Part shown: in pieces, positions 63,523 to 64,000 of the stretch
Numbering within the stretch: the stretch's first letter is position 1
How the letters are laid out: every line of letters starts with the position of its first letter
Assembly (NCBI RefSeq): GCF_030285625.1
Contig: NZ_CP127294.1
Span: 1,808,001-1,872,000 of the forward strand
Direction of reading: 5' to 3'
Source: Amycolatopsis sp. 2-15
Lineage (GTDB): Bacteria; Actinomycetota; Actinomycetes; Mycobacteriales; Pseudonocardiaceae
DNA: 64,000 nt
The notes under the pieces: model-generated
The model's input: the letters and a program-made list of their open reading frames with translations, nothing else
Told to the model about the DNA's origin: nothing
Database searches by the model: none
Position numbers and translations under genes: made by a program

Positions 63523-64000
63523 GTGACGGAAGATCCCGAGGCCGGGCCCACCGAGTGGGTCGGTCGTGAGCCGGTTGGCGTGGGGCCGTGGGTGGGCTCG
63601 TGGCCCACGGACCCGAAGTACGACCCCGAGCTGTTGGAGCACGGCGATCGTCGGAACGTGGTGGACGCGTACCGGTATTGGCGCCGTTCGGCCATCGTGT
63701 CCGATGTGGATGCTCGGCGGCATCCGTTCCACGTGGCCATCGAGAACTTCCAGCATGACCACAACATCGGAACGGTCGTTCGGACGGCCAACGCCTTCGC
63801 CGCCGCCGAGGTGCACATCGTGGGGCGCCGGCGCTGGAACCGCCGTGGGGCGATGGTGACGGATCGGTACCAGCATTTGCGGCATCACGAGGATGTTGCG
63901 GGGCTGGTGTCTTTTGCTTCGTCGGCCGGGCTGACCGTGGTGGCGGTGGACAACACGCCCGGTTCGGTGCCGGTGGAGGTGGCCTCGTTGCCGCGGGAGT
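63523..64000 (+). CDS. TrmH/SpoU-family RNA 2'-O-methyltransferase (N-terminal part)
   Basis: The gene starts at GTG 63523 and runs past the window end; 159 residues are visible. After a polar N-terminus (TEWVGREPVGVGPWVGSWPT) comes PFHVAIENFQHDHNIGTVVR, TANAFAAAEVHIVGRRRWNR and GAMVTDRYQHLRHHEDVAGL. The N-x-x-N/(H)-x-G-x-x-x-R-T-A-x-A-F motif 1 and the R-x-W-N-R-R-G segment mark the SPOUT (SpoU) fold. It should 2'-O-methylate a tRNA or rRNA ribose; the SAM-binding motifs 2 and 3 lie beyond the window. Confidence 0.9.
   Translation, partial: MTEDPEAGPTEWVGREPVGVGPWVGSWPTDPKYDPELLEHGDRRNVVDAYRYWRRSAIVSDVDARRHPFHVAIENFQHDHNIGTVVRTANAFAAAEVHIVGRRRWNRRGAMVTDRYQHLRHHEDVAGLVSFASSAGLTVVAVDNTPGSVPVEVASLPRE

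Overview
The window is 64 kb of very GC-rich DNA with almost gap-free coding on both strands, frequent GTG starts, 4-nt start/stop overlaps and strong GGAGG-type ribosome sites. Together with a dnaK-grpE-dnaJ-hspR operon, HAIR operators, a mycobacterial-type FadE5, DUF742, YCII/ECF42 and DUF11 surface proteins, this points to an actinomycete, most likely Pseudonocardiaceae (Amycolatopsis-like). It looks like chromosomal core DNA. No phage, transposase, CRISPR array or rRNA was seen; there is one tRNA.

Layout. 0-9.5 kb: the end of a VanW-like protein, a GlsB membrane protein, FadE5-type acyl-CoA dehydrogenase behind a double TTAC-N6-GTAA operator, a LuxR-type regulator, Mug glycosylase, a methyltransferase, VanZ, a secreted 5'-nucleotidase and small enzymes. 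9.5-16.5 kb: a YCII/ECF42 sigma pair, a SnoaL-like protein, a compositionally odd MFS gene, tRNA-Gly(CCC), a DUF2236 oxygenase and dcd. 16.5-23.2 kb: a MarR remnant, a 1,785-residue DUF11 surface protein with 14 repeats and a threefold higher-order pattern, and a CAP-domain secreted protein. 23.2-35.9 kb: a CDF transporter, DUF742, a frameshifted membrane gene, an EtfD-like membrane Fe-S oxidoreductase, an SMR pump with TetR, tandem GNATs (one broken), IclR with an amidohydrolase, a PEBP protein, a DUF4097 protein and a secreted peptidase.

35.9-51.2 kb: two HAIR sites, dnaK-grpE-dnaJ-hspR, dienelactone hydrolase, two tandem flavohemoproteins, a MarR-MFS unit whose transporter carries Ig-like tail domains, a second MFS, and clpB behind a third HAIR. 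51.1-55 kb: repeat-rich intergenic DNA (32-bp tandem units, an 84-bp direct repeat, and a ~150-bp array built from the fused 3' ends of two convergent genes) around an SDR/MarR divergent pair. 55-64 kb: an SDR, an ABC exporter pair, pyrE, an ECF sigma operon with a zinc-finger/Asp23 fusion and further Asp23 proteins, DUF2784, and the start of a TrmH/SpoU RNA methyltransferase.

Functional links. HspR should repress both its own chaperone operon and clpB through shared HAIR sites. FadE5 and the EtfD-like membrane oxidoreductase, which in mycobacteria are the entry and exit of the beta-oxidation electron path, share the same operator although they lie 25 kb apart. The ECF/Asp23 operon looks like a self-contained envelope-stress circuit with a ZAS-type anti-sigma factor fused to a structural domain.
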